In this document: piece after piece, positions 54,204-62,543 of the stretch
Position numbering within the stretch: position 1 is the first letter of the stretch
Layout: every line of letters begins with the position of its first letter
DNA from: Mitsuaria sp. GD03876
GTDB taxonomy: Bacteria; Pseudomonadota; Gammaproteobacteria; Burkholderiales; Burkholderiaceae_C
Direction of reading: 5' to 3'
DNA: 64,000 nt
Assembly (NCBI RefSeq): GCF_029840635.1
Contig: NZ_JAOCCU010000003.1
Coordinates: 124,001 to 188,000 of the forward strand
Program-made: the position numbers and the translations under genes
The notes under the pieces: model-generated
The model's input: only the letters and a program-made list of their open reading frames with translations
The model's database searches: none
Told to the model about the DNA's origin: nothing

Positions 54204-54986
54204 TCAGACGAACATCCCGCCCGACGCCTCCACGCGCTGCGCGGTGATCCAGTGGCTGTCGTCGGACAGCAGCGCGGCGACCACCGGCCCGATGTCGTCG
54301 GGCAGGCCGGCGCGGCCCAGCGCCGTCGCCGACGCCACCATCTGGTTGACCGCCTCGTTGTCGCGCACCGCGCCGCCGCCGAAGTCCGTCTCGATCGCCC
54401 CCGGCGCCAGCGTGTTCACGCGGATGCCGCGGGCGCCGAACTCCTTGGCCATGTAGCGGCTCAGCACCTCGATGCCGCCCTTCATCGTCGCGTAGGCGCC
54501 GTAGCCGGGCAGCGAGAAACGCGCCAGGCCGCTGGAGACGTTCAGCACGCTGCCGCCGTCGTTGAGCAGCGGCAGCAGCGTCTGCGTCAGGAAGAACGGG
54601 CCTTTCAGGTGCACGCGCATCAACTCGTCGAACTGCGCTTCGGTCGTGTCGGCCAGCGGCGCATGCACGCCCATGCCGGCGTTGTTGACGAGGTGATCGA
54701 AGCGCTCGCGCTGCCATTGCGTCTTCAGCACCTGCCGGAGCGCCTGCGCGAAGGCCGGGAAGGCGCCGCTGTCGCCGACATCCAGCTGCAGGGCCGCCGC
54801 GCGGCCGCCCAGGCGCTGGATCTCGTCGATCACCGACTGCGCCTCGTCCTGGCGGCTGCGGTAGGTGACGATGCTGTCGATGCCGCGGCGGGCCAGGTGA
54901 ACCGCCGCGTTGCGGCCCAGGCCCCGGCTGCCGCCGGTGATCAGCGCGATCTTGCGGGTCGTGGGGGAAGAGGTCGTGGTCGTCAT
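54204..54986 (-). CDS. SDR family NAD(P)-dependent oxidoreductase
   Basis: A 260-residue Rossmann enzyme of the classical short-chain dehydrogenase group. The cofactor motif is TGGSRGLG (18-25), NNAG is at about 97-100, and the catalytic Ser/Tyr/Lys are in VSSGLA and YGAYATMKGG. It oxidises or reduces an unknown alcohol or ketone with NAD(P)(H). CAGGAGCTC precedes the ATG at 54986. It is divergent from a LysR regulator, with a palindromic site between the two, and is probably its target. Confidence 0.93.
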   Translation of the reverse strand: MTTTTSSPTTRKIALITGGSRGLGRNAAVHLARRGIDSIVTYRSRQDEAQSVIDEIQRLGGRAAALQLDVGDSGAFPAFAQALRQVLKTQWQRERFDHLVNNAGMGVHAPLADTTEAQFDELMRVHLKGPFFLTQTLLPLLNDGGSVLNVSSGLARFSLPGYGAYATMKGGIEVLSRYMAKEFGARGIRVNTLAPGAIETDFGGGAVRDNEAVNQMVASATALGRAGLPDDIGPVVAALLSDDSHWITAQRVEASGGMFV

Positions 54987-55049
54987 GGTGAGCTCCTGTG
55001 AGGGGTGGGGATCGGATGCAGGCACTTTATTGATCGACGCTTGACGTAT

Positions 55050-55069
55050 AAATCGCCTTGAATCGATTT
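55050..55069. promoter_or_regulatory. Inverted repeat between SDR and LysR genes, operator candidate
   Basis: AAATCG (55050-55055) and CGATTT (55064-55069) with an 8-base spacer; the core ATCG-N8-CGAT also fits the T-N11-A rule of LysR sites. It lies 24 bases before the LysR ATG and 64 before the SDR ATG, in an A/T-rich part of the region. Confidence 0.55.
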
Positions 55070-55092
55070 GACCGTTCATCCAGGACGAACAA

Positions 55093-56127
55093 ATGAGCGA
55101 CCCCGCCACGACCTCAGCGGCCTTGCCGCCCTCGCCAGTCACGCCGGCCTCTCCAGCCTCTCCGGCCTCGCTGCCTTCCTCGACCTCGGCTCCGCCGTCG
55201 ATGGAGACCTTGCAGGTCTTCGTCCGCGTCGCCGAGCTGGCCAGCTTCACGCAGGCGGCGCAGAGCCTGGGGCTGCCCAAGGCGAGCGCCTCCACCGCGG
55301 TGCAGCGGCTGGAGGCCAGCCTGGGCACGCGGCTGTTTCATCGCACGACGCGCCGGGTGCAGCTGACGCAGGACGGCCAGGCCTGCTACGAGCGCTGCAA
55401 GGACCTGCTCGCCGACCTGGACGACATGCAGACGATGTTCCAGCCGGCGGCCGCCGGTTTGCGCGGCCGGCTGCGGGTCGACATGCCGCTGCGGGTGGCG
55501 CACGACCTCGTCGTGCCGCGCCTGCCCGAGTTCCTGGCCGCGCATCCCGGGCTGGAGGTGGAACTGAGCAGCACCGACCGCCGCGTCGACCTGGTGCGCG
55601 AGGGCTTCGACTGCGTGCTGCGCGTCGGGCCGCTGGGGGACTCGAGCCTGGTGGCGCGGCCGCTGGGCGCGATGGCGATGGCCAACCTCGCGAGCCTGGC
55701 GTATGTCGAGGCCTTCGGCCTGCCGGAGACGCTCGAGGACCTCGCGCGGCACCGGCTGGTGCAGTACGTGACGACGCTGGGCCAGCGCTGCCCCGGCTTC
55801 GAATGGCGCGACGAGGCGGGCGTGACGCGTTTCGTGCCGATGGCCGGCGCGCTGACGGTCAGCGATTCGGGCGCGTACACCGCCGCCTGCCTGGCGGGGC
55901 TGGGGATCATCCAGGTGCCGCGCCACGGCTACGAGGCGGAGGTGCTGGACGGCCGGCTCGTCGAGGTGCTGCCGGGCTACCGCGCCGCGCCGATGCCGGT
56001 GCATCTGCTCTATGCGCACCGCCGGCAGCTGCCGCGCCGGGTGCAGGCCTTCATGCAATGGCTGGCCGAGCTGCTGGCGCCGCGGCTGTTGCCGCTATCC
56101 TCTGCTTCCTCGGCTTCGTCCTCCTGA
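55093..56127 (+). CDS. LysR family transcriptional regulator with Pro/Ser-rich N-terminal tail
   Basis: A 344-residue regulator whose helix-turn-helix starts at residue 37 (METLQVFVRVAELASF). The 36 residues before it consist mostly of Ala, Pro, Ser and Thr. AGGACG eleven bases before the ATG at 55093 supports the long form; a start at 55201 would give the usual LysR length. The substrate-binding fold occupies about 125-325, and the tail is Ser/Ala-rich. It is CrgA-like. It probably controls the divergent SDR gene. The cyclase gene follows 6 bases after its stop. Confidence 0.9.
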   Translation: MSDPATTSAALPPSPVTPASPASPASLPSSTSAPPSMETLQVFVRVAELASFTQAAQSLGLPKASASTAVQRLEASLGTRLFHRTTRRVQLTQDGQACYERCKDLLADLDDMQTMFQPAAAGLRGRLRVDMPLRVAHDLVVPRLPEFLAAHPGLEVELSSTDRRVDLVREGFDCVLRVGPLGDSSLVARPLGAMAMANLASLAYVEAFGLPETLEDLARHRLVQYVTTLGQRCPGFEWRDEAGVTRFVPMAGALTVSDSGAYTAACLAGLGIIQVPRHGYEAEVLDGRLVEVLPGYRAAPMPVHLLYAHRRQLPRRVQAFMQWLAELLAPRLLPLSSASSASSS

Positions 56128-56133
56128 ACCGCC

Positions 56134-57762
56134 TTGCGCTCCGATCCCGCCTTGGACCTCCACGCCATCTCCCAGCAAGCCCGCGCCGCGCTGCAGTCGG
56201 GCGACGCCGTCGCCGCGCAGCCGCCCGGCGAGGAATGGCTGCTGATGGCGCTCGAGCAGGGCGACGAGCCGCAGCAGGCGCGCGCGCTGCTGCACCTGGC
56301 GCGCTGCGACCGCGTGCTGCATCACCCGGGCGACGCGCGCGGCCGCAGCGAGCAGGCGGCGCGCTTGTTCCGCCAGCAGGGCGACGCCGATGGCGAGGCC
56401 GGCGCGCTGTCGGTGCTGGCGCACAGCGCCTCGCTGGCCGGGCATCACGAGGAAGCGATCGAGGCCGCCTTGCTCGGCCTGCGGCTGGCGCAGCAGCGCG
56501 GCGACGGCGCGGCGCTGGTGGTGGCGCTGCAGGACCTGGGCGCCTGCCATGTCTGGGCGCGCAATTTCGACAAGGCGGCCGAGGTGCTGCGCCAGGCGGC
56601 TGATGCGGCCAATGCCTGCAAGCCGCGGCTGAGCCCGCTGACCGCCTGCCTGTGGCTGGCGATGGCGACGCTGCTGGCCTTCGCCGGCGAGCGCGAGCAG
56701 CGCGGCCAGTTGCCGTCGCTGGGTCCGCTGGAGGGCCACCTGATCAACGCGCGGCACCTGCTGGCGGAAGGCGATGCGGAAACGCAGTGCTGGTGGACGC
56801 TGATGCAGACGATGGCGCAGATCTGGAAGGGTGCGTCGGCGCTGGCGCAGCCGGAGCTGCAGCAGGCGCTGGCGCACCTGCCGGAGCAGGACCGGCACTG
56901 GCTGGCGGCGCTGGCGTGCTGGGTGCAGGCGGAGCTGGCCTGGGCGCGGCGGCTGTGGCCGCAGGCGCGGCGGGCGGCGGCGCAACTGGTGACGGCGTCG
57001 GATGCGGTGCAGCACGAGCCGCTGGCGCAGCTGGGCGAGTTGATCGCCAGCCAGATCGAGGAACAGCAAGGGCAGCCGCAGCGCGCGCTGCAGCGGATGC
57101 GCGCCCTGCGCGAGCGCGAGGCGCGGGTGCGGATCGCCAGTCTCGCGAGCCGCGAGGCGACGGTGCAATGGCAGCTCGACGCGCGGCGCAGCGAGCGCGA
57201 CCGCGCGCAGCTCGCGGACGAGGCGCAGCGGCTGGAGAAGCTGTCGATGGAGGACCCGCTGACGGGCCTGGCGAATCGCCGCAGCTTCGAGGCGCACACG
57301 CGGGCGCAGATCGCGTCGGGCGGCGTGCTGAGCCTGGCGCTGATCGATGTCGATCACTTCAAGCAGGTCAACGACCGGCACTCGCACCTGGTCGGCGACC
57401 AGGTGCTGAACCAGATCGCGCGGCTGATGCGACAGCATGTCCGCGAGCACGATGTCGCCGCGCGGCTGGCCGGCGACGAGTTCGTGCTGCTGCTGCGCGG
57501 CGCGTCCGAGGAGGTCGCGCAGCAGGCTTGCCTGCGGCTGGACGAGGCGGTGCGCCGGCACGACTGGAGCGCGATGTCTGACGGCCTGCGGGTGAGCATC
57601 AGCATCGGCGCCGCGCAACGCCAGGACGGCGACACGCTGGAGACGCTGATGGCGCGCAGCGATGCCGCGATGTACGCGTTCAAGCGGGAGCGCAAGGGCA
57701 CCGCGACGGCCGGCGCCTGGCTCACCGACGAGAGCGAAGGCGAGGGCGATTCGCCGGATTGA
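56134..57762 (+). CDS. GGDEF diguanylate cyclase with TPR-like N-terminus
   Basis: A 542-residue cytosolic protein without membrane segments. Residues 1-350 are helical repeats of TPR type (AALLGLRLAQQRGDGAAL, ALVVALQDLGACHVWAR); a coiled coil (about 345-380) leads into a GGDEF domain (about 382-530). The active-site motif is AGDEF (446-450) instead of GGDEF, and the segment DPLTGLANRRSF is intact. AGDEF enzymes are known to be active in some bacteria. It probably makes cyclic di-GMP in response to a cytosolic partner. The start is a TTG at 56134 right after the LysR stop; no ATG is near. Confidence 0.87.
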   Translation: MRSDPALDLHAISQQARAALQSGDAVAAQPPGEEWLLMALEQGDEPQQARALLHLARCDRVLHHPGDARGRSEQAARLFRQQGDADGEAGALSVLAHSASLAGHHEEAIEAALLGLRLAQQRGDGAALVVALQDLGACHVWARNFDKAAEVLRQAADAANACKPRLSPLTACLWLAMATLLAFAGEREQRGQLPSLGPLEGHLINARHLLAEGDAETQCWWTLMQTMAQIWKGASALAQPELQQALAHLPEQDRHWLAALACWVQAELAWARRLWPQARRAAAQLVTASDAVQHEPLAQLGELIASQIEEQQGQPQRALQRMRALREREARVRIASLASREATVQWQLDARRSERDRAQLADEAQRLEKLSMEDPLTGLANRRSFEAHTRAQIASGGVLSLALIDVDHFKQVNDRHSHLVGDQVLNQIARLMRQHVREHDVAARLAGDEFVLLLRGASEEVAQQACLRLDEAVRRHDWSAMSDGLRVSISIGAAQRQDGDTLETLMARSDAAMYAFKRERKGTATAGAWLTDESEGEGDSPD

Positions 57763-57937
57763 GAGTGCGTCGACGGCCGGGAAGGCCGTGGCCATCGGGG
57801 ATCTGACGCGCGAGTCGAGAAATACACAAGAACTTGCGTGGCGATTCCGCCGAAAACGAGGGGGTGGGTGAACGCTGACCTGTCCGACCCGTGCCAAGAA
57901 TGATTGCTTCCTTTGCACCTGCCTGTAAGGAGGCTTC

Positions 57938-58282
57938 ATGACTGTGCTTGTAGACGTCGCGATCAGCGCTCATGACACGCGACTACCGCCCGCGCTCGCC
58001 GCGGGCAATCAAACGCTGAATGCGTTCGACGTGATTCCTGGCCCCTACTCGGTGACCGCTCGACGGCAGCTCGAGGCGATCAACCGCTTGATCCGTCTTC
58101 GAGACGAGGGGCGTTTCAGGCCTCGACCGGACGAGGCGAGCAGGGGGCACATGCGGCACGACGTGCCCGAGCGGATGCTGGCGATCTATTCGAAGCATCG
58201 CCAGCTCCTGGAGGAGCCGCCAGGAGGCGGAGATGTCGTGGCCTGGATCCGGGAGTTCCGCGATGAAGACGGTTGTCGTTGA
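57938..58282 (+). CDS. Unclassified protein preceding a PIN toxin, probable antitoxin
   Basis: A 114-residue soluble protein with an excellent ribosome binding site (AAGGAGGCTTC before the ATG). The first 30 residues look strand-rich; the middle is basic and helical (ARRQLEAINRLIRLRDEGRF). Its end overlaps the start of the PIN toxin gene by 20 bases, the usual layout of a VapBC module with antitoxin first. I see no AbrB, ribbon-helix-helix, Phd or MerR domain, and the length exceeds typical VapB. It may be a new antitoxin type; the assignment rests on position. Confidence 0.55.
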   Translation: MTVLVDVAISAHDTRLPPALAAGNQTLNAFDVIPGPYSVTARRQLEAINRLIRLRDEGRFRPRPDEASRGHMRHDVPERMLAIYSKHRQLLEEPPGGGDVVAWIREFRDEDGCR

Positions 58283-58685
58283 TTCGAATGTCGCGTTGGG
58301 CTGGTTGGTGCTGCGAAAGGACAACGAAGCGCTCCACCGCTATGCGGGCCGATTGGCCGAGTCCTCCGCGACTGCGGAGACGCGGCTCATCGCACCGTAC
58401 GTCTTCACCGCCGAATGCGCCTACACCCTGCTGAAGCGAGGACGGGCGCAAGGATGGCCGGAGGAGGAACTCCAGATGTATGCCGAGTTGATCGACATGT
58501 ACCCGGTGGCGATGGACGAGGACGTGATGCCTCTACCGGAGCATGTGGATTTCGCGATGGAACACAACGTGCAAGGTTATGACGCCCTGTATCTCGCACT
58601 GGCCATGGAGAAGAAGGCGGCCCTCGCCACCGCGGACAAGGGACTGCGCGCGGCGGCGGAAAGGGCGGGTGTCGAGCTGTTCTGA
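58263..58685 (+). CDS. vapC: PIN domain (VapC-like) ribonuclease toxin
   Basis: A 140-residue PIN protein. The four acidic active-site residues are Asp7 (VVVDSNVALGW), Glu51 (TAECAYTLL), Asp107 (GYDALYLALA) and Asp125 (LATADKGLR), in the normal VapC order. It should cleave RNA, often a tRNA or rRNA loop, using magnesium. The ATG at 58263 lies within the end of the preceding gene, so translation is coupled to it. It converges with the sigma factor gene 12 bases beyond its stop. Family is firm; the target is unknown. Confidence 0.88.
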   Translation: MKTVVVDSNVALGWLVLRKDNEALHRYAGRLAESSATAETRLIAPYVFTAECAYTLLKRGRAQGWPEEELQMYAELIDMYPVAMDEDVMPLPEHVDFAMEHNVQGYDALYLALAMEKKAALATADKGLRAAAERAGVELF

Positions 58686-58697
58686 CCCGCAGGGGCC

Positions 58698-59990
58698 TCA
58701 GTGCCCCTGCTCCCTCGCCCGCTTGAGCAGCAGTTCCTTCTCGCGCTCGTTGCCGGTCATCGCGGCGGCGCGTTCGAACTCCGCCTTCGCTTCCGCGTTC
58801 CGGCCGAGCTTGGCCAGCAGGTCCGCGCGCACGCTCGGCAGCCAGTGGTACTGCTTGAGCGCCGGTTCCTCCATCAGCCGGTCGACGATCTCCAGCCCCA
58901 CCGCCGGGCCGAAGGCCATCGACAGCGCCACCGCGCGGTTCAACTCCACCACCGGCGACGGCTGCCGGATCGCCAGCGCCTCGTAGAGCGCCGCGATGCG
59001 CGGCCACTCGGTGTCCTCGGCGCGCGCCGCCCGCGCGTGGCAGGCCGCGATCGCCGCCTGCAGCGCATACGGCCCCAGGCCGTCGCCGTCGTCGGCCTGC
59101 GCGGCCAGCCGGTCCGCCGCCTCCAGCGCCGCGAGCCCCCGCTCGATCGACGCCGCGTCCCACATCGACCGGTCCTGCTCCAGCAGCAGCACCGCCTGTC
59201 CCTGCGCGTCCACCCGCGCCGCCGCGCGCGACGCCTGCAGCTCCATCAGCGCCAGCAGCCCCTGCACCTCGGTCTCGCGCGGCGCCAGCCGCACCAGCAT
59301 GCGGGTGAGCCGCAGCGCCTCGTCGCACAGGTCCTGTCGGATCAGCCGGTCGCCGCTGGTGGCCGAGTAGCCCTCGTTGAAGATCAGGTAGAGCACCTCC
59401 AGCACCGCCGACAAGCGCTCGGTCAGCGCCTCGCCGCGCGGCAGCTCGAACGGCACCTTCGCGTCGCCCAGCGTGCGCTTGGCGCGGACCAGCCGCTGCG
59501 CCACCGTCGGTTCCGATTGCAGGTAGGCCCGCGCGATCTCGGCCGTCGTCAGCCCGGCCACCATCTTCAGCGTCAGCGCCACCCGCGCCTCCAGGCTCAG
59601 CACCGGATGGCAGGCGCAGAACATCAGCCGCAGCACGTCGTCGCCGATCTCGCGCGCCGCGCGGTCGTCATCCAGGCTGTCGACGAAGTTCGGCACGATC
59701 ATGGCCTCGCGCGCGTCGAGCTCATGCCCGAGCTGCTCCAGCTTGTCGCCGCTGAGCTTCACGTGCCGCAGCCGGTCCAGCGCGCGGTGCTTGGCCGTGG
59801 TCATCAGCCAGGCCGCCGGCTTGTCGGGCAGGCCCTGCGTCGGCCAGGTCTCCAGCGCGGCCACCAGCGCGTCCTGCGCCAGCTCCTCCGCCAGCGGGAC
59901 GTCGCGCGTCAGCCGCGACAAGGCGCCGATGATCTTGGCCGACTCCTGGCGCCAGACGGTCGTGATCGCGCGGTGGGTGTCCTGGTTCAT
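58698..59990 (-). CDS. ECF42-type RNA polymerase sigma factor with TPR-like extension
   Basis: A 430-residue extracytoplasmic-function sigma factor. Sigma region 2 (about 13-80, EELAQDALVAALETWP, MTTAKHRALDRLR) and region 4 (about 120-185, SLEARVALTLKMVAGLTTAEIARAY) are followed by a DUF6596 domain and TPR-like helices to the end, the arrangement of group ECF42. This group has no anti-sigma factor; the C-terminal extension controls it, and genes for DGPF/YciI proteins lie nearby, as here. It lies 114 bases downstream of the VOC gene and may be cotranscribed. Confidence 0.93.
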   Translation of the reverse strand: MNQDTHRAITTVWRQESAKIIGALSRLTRDVPLAEELAQDALVAALETWPTQGLPDKPAAWLMTTAKHRALDRLRHVKLSGDKLEQLGHELDAREAMIVPNFVDSLDDDRAAREIGDDVLRLMFCACHPVLSLEARVALTLKMVAGLTTAEIARAYLQSEPTVAQRLVRAKRTLGDAKVPFELPRGEALTERLSAVLEVLYLIFNEGYSATSGDRLIRQDLCDEALRLTRMLVRLAPRETEVQGLLALMELQASRAAARVDAQGQAVLLLEQDRSMWDAASIERGLAALEAADRLAAQADDGDGLGPYALQAAIAACHARAARAEDTEWPRIAALYEALAIRQPSPVVELNRAVALSMAFGPAVGLEIVDRLMEEPALKQYHWLPSVRADLLAKLGRNAEAKAEFERAAAMTGNEREKELLLKRAREQGH

Positions 59991-60104
59991 GCGCGCGATC
60001 GTACGGCCTCGCGCCCCGGGACCCCGTTCCGCATGGCCGCGCCCCCTCGCCGGCGGACGCGGGGGGCCGCGGGCGACAGGCCCGGCGGCCGGGGCCGTCG
60101 ACGA

Positions 60105-60515
60105 TCAGGCGCCCGGGAACTGCGTGATGTCCATGTACATCAGCTCCCAGATGTGCCCGTCCGGGTCCGCGTAGGCCTGGGAGTACATGAACCCCATGTC
60201 CTGCGGCTCGCGCGGCACCGTGCCGCCGGCCGCCCGGGCCTTGGCGATCAGTTCGTCCACCTGCGCGCGGCTCTCGCAGGACAGGCAGGTCAGCACCTCG
60301 GTGGCCGTGTGCGCGTCCGAGATCTTGCGCGGCGTGAAGGTCTGGAAGAACTCCTCGACCAGCAGCATCGCGTAGATGTCGTCCGAGATGATCATCGACA
60401 GCGCCTGCTCGTTGGAGAACTGCGGGTTGAAGGCGTAGCCCATCGCCGCGTAGAAGCGCTTGCTGCGCTCGACGTCCTTGACGGGCAGGTTCACGAAGAT
60501 CTGTTGGTGTCGCAT
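60105..60515 (-). CDS. VOC (glyoxalase/bleomycin resistance) family protein
   Basis: A 136-residue protein with the two beta-alpha-beta-beta-beta units of the VOC fold (QQIFVNLPVKDVERSKRFY at the start, PQDMGFMYSQAYADPDGHIWELMYMD at the end). The ending with Glu in HIWEL is a common metal ligand site. It belongs to the PhnB/YaeR-like set of small lyase or dioxygenase-like proteins with unknown substrate. GAGGAG precedes the ATG at 60515. Its promoter resembles the ECF42 consensus, so it is likely a target of the sigma factor encoded downstream. Confidence 0.88.
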   Translation of the reverse strand: MRHQQIFVNLPVKDVERSKRFYAAMGYAFNPQFSNEQALSMIISDDIYAMLLVEEFFQTFTPRKISDAHTATEVLTCLSCESRAQVDELIAKARAAGGTVPREPQDMGFMYSQAYADPDGHIWELMYMDITQFPGA

Positions 60516-60626
60516 GTCGGAACTCCTCAATGGGGGTGAAGTCGCGGAGCGCGTGCTGGGGTGCCGGTGGTCGCATCGTGCCCTCCTGATCGCGGCGCCC
60601 CGTCGCTGGGGCGTCCACACAGGCAC

Positions 60627-60653
60627 GACGCGCCAGCGCCGCCGGTTTCGACA
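60627..60653 (-). promoter_or_regulatory. ECF42-like promoter of the VOC-sigma operon
   Basis: On the minus strand TGTCGA is followed after 17 bases by CGTC. These are the -35 and -10 elements I recall for ECF42 sigma factors (TGTCGA and CGA/TC). The site lies about 112 bases upstream of the VOC ATG and downstream of the yciI terminator, so it fits an autoregulated operon. Confidence 0.55.
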
Positions 60654-60671
60654 GGACGCGACGCGCGACTC

Positions 60672-60700
60672 AAAAAAAATCCGGGCCGACCGGCCCGGAT
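60672..60700 (-). terminator. Rho-independent terminator of the YciI/DGPF gene
   Basis: A 9-bp stem ATCCGGGCC/GGCCCGGAT with a 4-base loop, followed on the minus strand by seven or eight Ts. It starts 26 bases past the YciI stop codon. One of the strongest terminators in the window. Confidence 0.95.
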
Positions 60701-60726
60701 GTCGCGCGGGGAAGGCGGCACCGCCC

Positions 60727-61095
60727 TCAGGAAGCCTTCGACTCCTCGAAGCACGGCACCATCGAGCGGACTTCCACCGTGCACCATTCCGCCGCCGGGC
60801 ATTCGCGGGCGATGGCGATCGCCTCCTCGCGGGTCTTCACGTTCAGCCAGAAGAAGCCGCCGACCATCTCCTTGGCCTCGGCGAAGGGGCCGTCGAGCGC
60901 CGTGATCCGGCCGTCGCGCTTGTTCACCCGGGTCGAGCCGTTGACCGACTGCAGCGACTGCGCCGCGTGCAACAGCCCCTGGGCCCGCAGCTGGTCGGCG
61001 TAGGCGGTCATGCGGTCATAGGCGTCGCGGCCTTCCTCGGGGGTGCGGGCCTCGCGCTGGCCGACAGGTTCGTTGATCAGCAGGACGTAGCTCAT
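60727..61095 (-). CDS. YciI/DGPF family protein
   Basis: A 122-residue protein with the signature DGPFAEAKEM (about 68-77) of DGPF proteins, which share the YCII fold. They are the typical neighbours of ECF42 sigma factors; their reaction is unknown but they may act in a stress response controlled by the sigma factor. GGAG lies ahead of the ATG at 61095. Transcribed on the minus strand toward the VOC and sigma genes, but closed by its own terminator. Three GGTCGATC repeats lie 50 bases upstream. Confidence 0.92.
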   Translation of the reverse strand: MSYVLLINEPVGQREARTPEEGRDAYDRMTAYADQLRAQGLLHAAQSLQSVNGSTRVNKRDGRITALDGPFAEAKEMVGGFFWLNVKTREEAIAIARECPAAEWCTVEVRSMVPCFEESKAS

Positions 61096-61144
61096 GGGGG
61101 TCTCCGTGCAATGCGGTCAAAAGGGGCGATCGTCGGTGAGCGGC

Positions 61145-61174
61145 GGTCGATCCAAGGTCGATCGGCGGTCGATC
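61145..61174. promoter_or_regulatory. Three GGTCGATC repeats at 11-base period
   Basis: Exact copies at 61145, 61156 and 61167, one helical turn apart, in the space between the divergent YciI and LytS-like genes. Spacing and position suggest a multi-site binding region for a regulator. No family motif recognised. Confidence 0.55.
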
Positions 61175-61375
61175 AGCGGGCTATTGGACACCACACGCCC
61201 AAGCCACTGCCAAAGGTCAGGGCTTGCGCCGCCACCGGCATTTCCGTGGCCCCGGCAGCCGCGACGTCGTGGCGACCGGGCCGGCCGCGCCGGGCGCCGT
61301 CGATCCGTCCGCCGCGCTGTCGATCCGTCGTTTCCCCCGGCGGGACGGCCGCGCCGCCTCCCTACACTGCGCCGC

Positions 61376-62515
61376 ATGACTCCCGCCTCTCCCCGTCCCC
61401 TCTGGCGCGATGGCCGCCGCCTGCGGGCCTCCTGGCATGCCTGGCTCGGCAACGACCTGCAGGCCAGCGGCCCGGCCTGGCTGCAATGGCTGTGGACGGT
61501 GCTGTTCTCCTGCGTGCTGGCGGTCGGCTTCACCGTGCTCGGTTTCGTGGCCAACGCCCGCGTCGCCCGCTGGACCGATCCCGCCGCCTGGGCCTGGTGG
61601 TACGGCAAGAACGTCATCGTCTGCGTGACCATCGGCCTGGTCATCCAGACGCTGTTCACCTTCCTGATGCCGCTGGTGGGCGGGCGCGCCCGCGTGCGGG
61701 CCTGGCCGGCCTGGCGCCGGACCGTGTTCTTCAGCGCCGTGCCGATGCTGGGCGTCGTGATCGGCTGGGTGCCCGGCATGTGGCTGGCCGGCACCTGGCA
61801 ATGGGTCCGGGTGGACTGGTCGCAGGGCGGCAAGGTCATCGGCGTGACCGCGGCGCTGTCGCTGGCGATCACCTTCGTGCTGCACCAATGGTTCGGCGCG
61901 AAGAACCGCCAGCTCCAGACCGAGCGCCGCGCCACCGAGGCCCAGCTGCGCCTGCTGCAGGGCCAGATCGAGCCGCATTTCCTGTTCAACACGCTGGCCA
62001 ACGTCCACTCGCTGATCGACTACGACGCGCCCAAGGCCAAGGCGATGCTGGGCGCCTTCACCGCCTACCTGCGCGCCTCGCTGGGCGGGTTGCGGCGCGA
62101 GACCGGACCGCTGGAGGACGAGCTCGCGCTGGCCGACGCCTACCTGACGGTGCTGCGGACCCGGATGGAGGACCGCCTGCGCTTCGAGGTCCACGCCACG
62201 CCCGAGGCCCGCGTCGTGCAGCTGCCGCCGATGCTGCTGCAGCCGCTGGTGGAGAACGCGGTGCACCACGGCCTGGAGCCCAAGATCGACGGCGGCACGG
62301 TGCGCGTGGACGCGACGCTGCGCGACGGCCACCTGGTCGTCGAGGTGCGCGACGACGGTGTCGGGCCGGGCGTGTCGCGCCGCGGCGGCAACGGCATCGC
62401 GCTGTCCAACATCCGCGAACGGCTGATGGCGCAGTACGGCGACCGCGCCTCGCTGACCCTCGAGCCCGCCGACCCTGGCTGCCGCGCCACGCTGCGCGTG
62501 CCCCTCGATCACTGA
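61376..62515 (+). CDS. LytS/AlgZ-type sensor histidine kinase
   Basis: A 379-residue inner-membrane kinase with four hydrophobic helices (about 36-58, 79-100, 117-139, 153-172), then the His_kinase domain with GQIEPHFLFNTLANVHSL and phosphorylated His201, and an ATPase domain with PLVENAVHHGL and GNGIALSNIRERL. It transfers phosphate to the LytTR regulator encoded next, 28 bases downstream. The pair resembles AlgZ/AlgR of proteobacteria, with no signal known. The ATG at 61376 is the natural start. Confidence 0.93.
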   Translation: MTPASPRPLWRDGRRLRASWHAWLGNDLQASGPAWLQWLWTVLFSCVLAVGFTVLGFVANARVARWTDPAAWAWWYGKNVIVCVTIGLVIQTLFTFLMPLVGGRARVRAWPAWRRTVFFSAVPMLGVVIGWVPGMWLAGTWQWVRVDWSQGGKVIGVTAALSLAITFVLHQWFGAKNRQLQTERRATEAQLRLLQGQIEPHFLFNTLANVHSLIDYDAPKAKAMLGAFTAYLRASLGGLRRETGPLEDELALADAYLTVLRTRMEDRLRFEVHATPEARVVQLPPMLLQPLVENAVHHGLEPKIDGGTVRVDATLRDGHLVVEVRDDGVGPGVSRRGGNGIALSNIRERLMAQYGDRASLTLEPADPGCRATLRVPLDH

Positions 62516-62543
62516 TTCCACCGACTTGACCGACCGCCCCCCC

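Noticed and set aside
61318-61345. A second ECF42-like promoter (TGTCGA) before the LytS gene
   Set aside because: TGTCGA is present but no CGTC or CGAC occurs at the right distance (CGGG instead).
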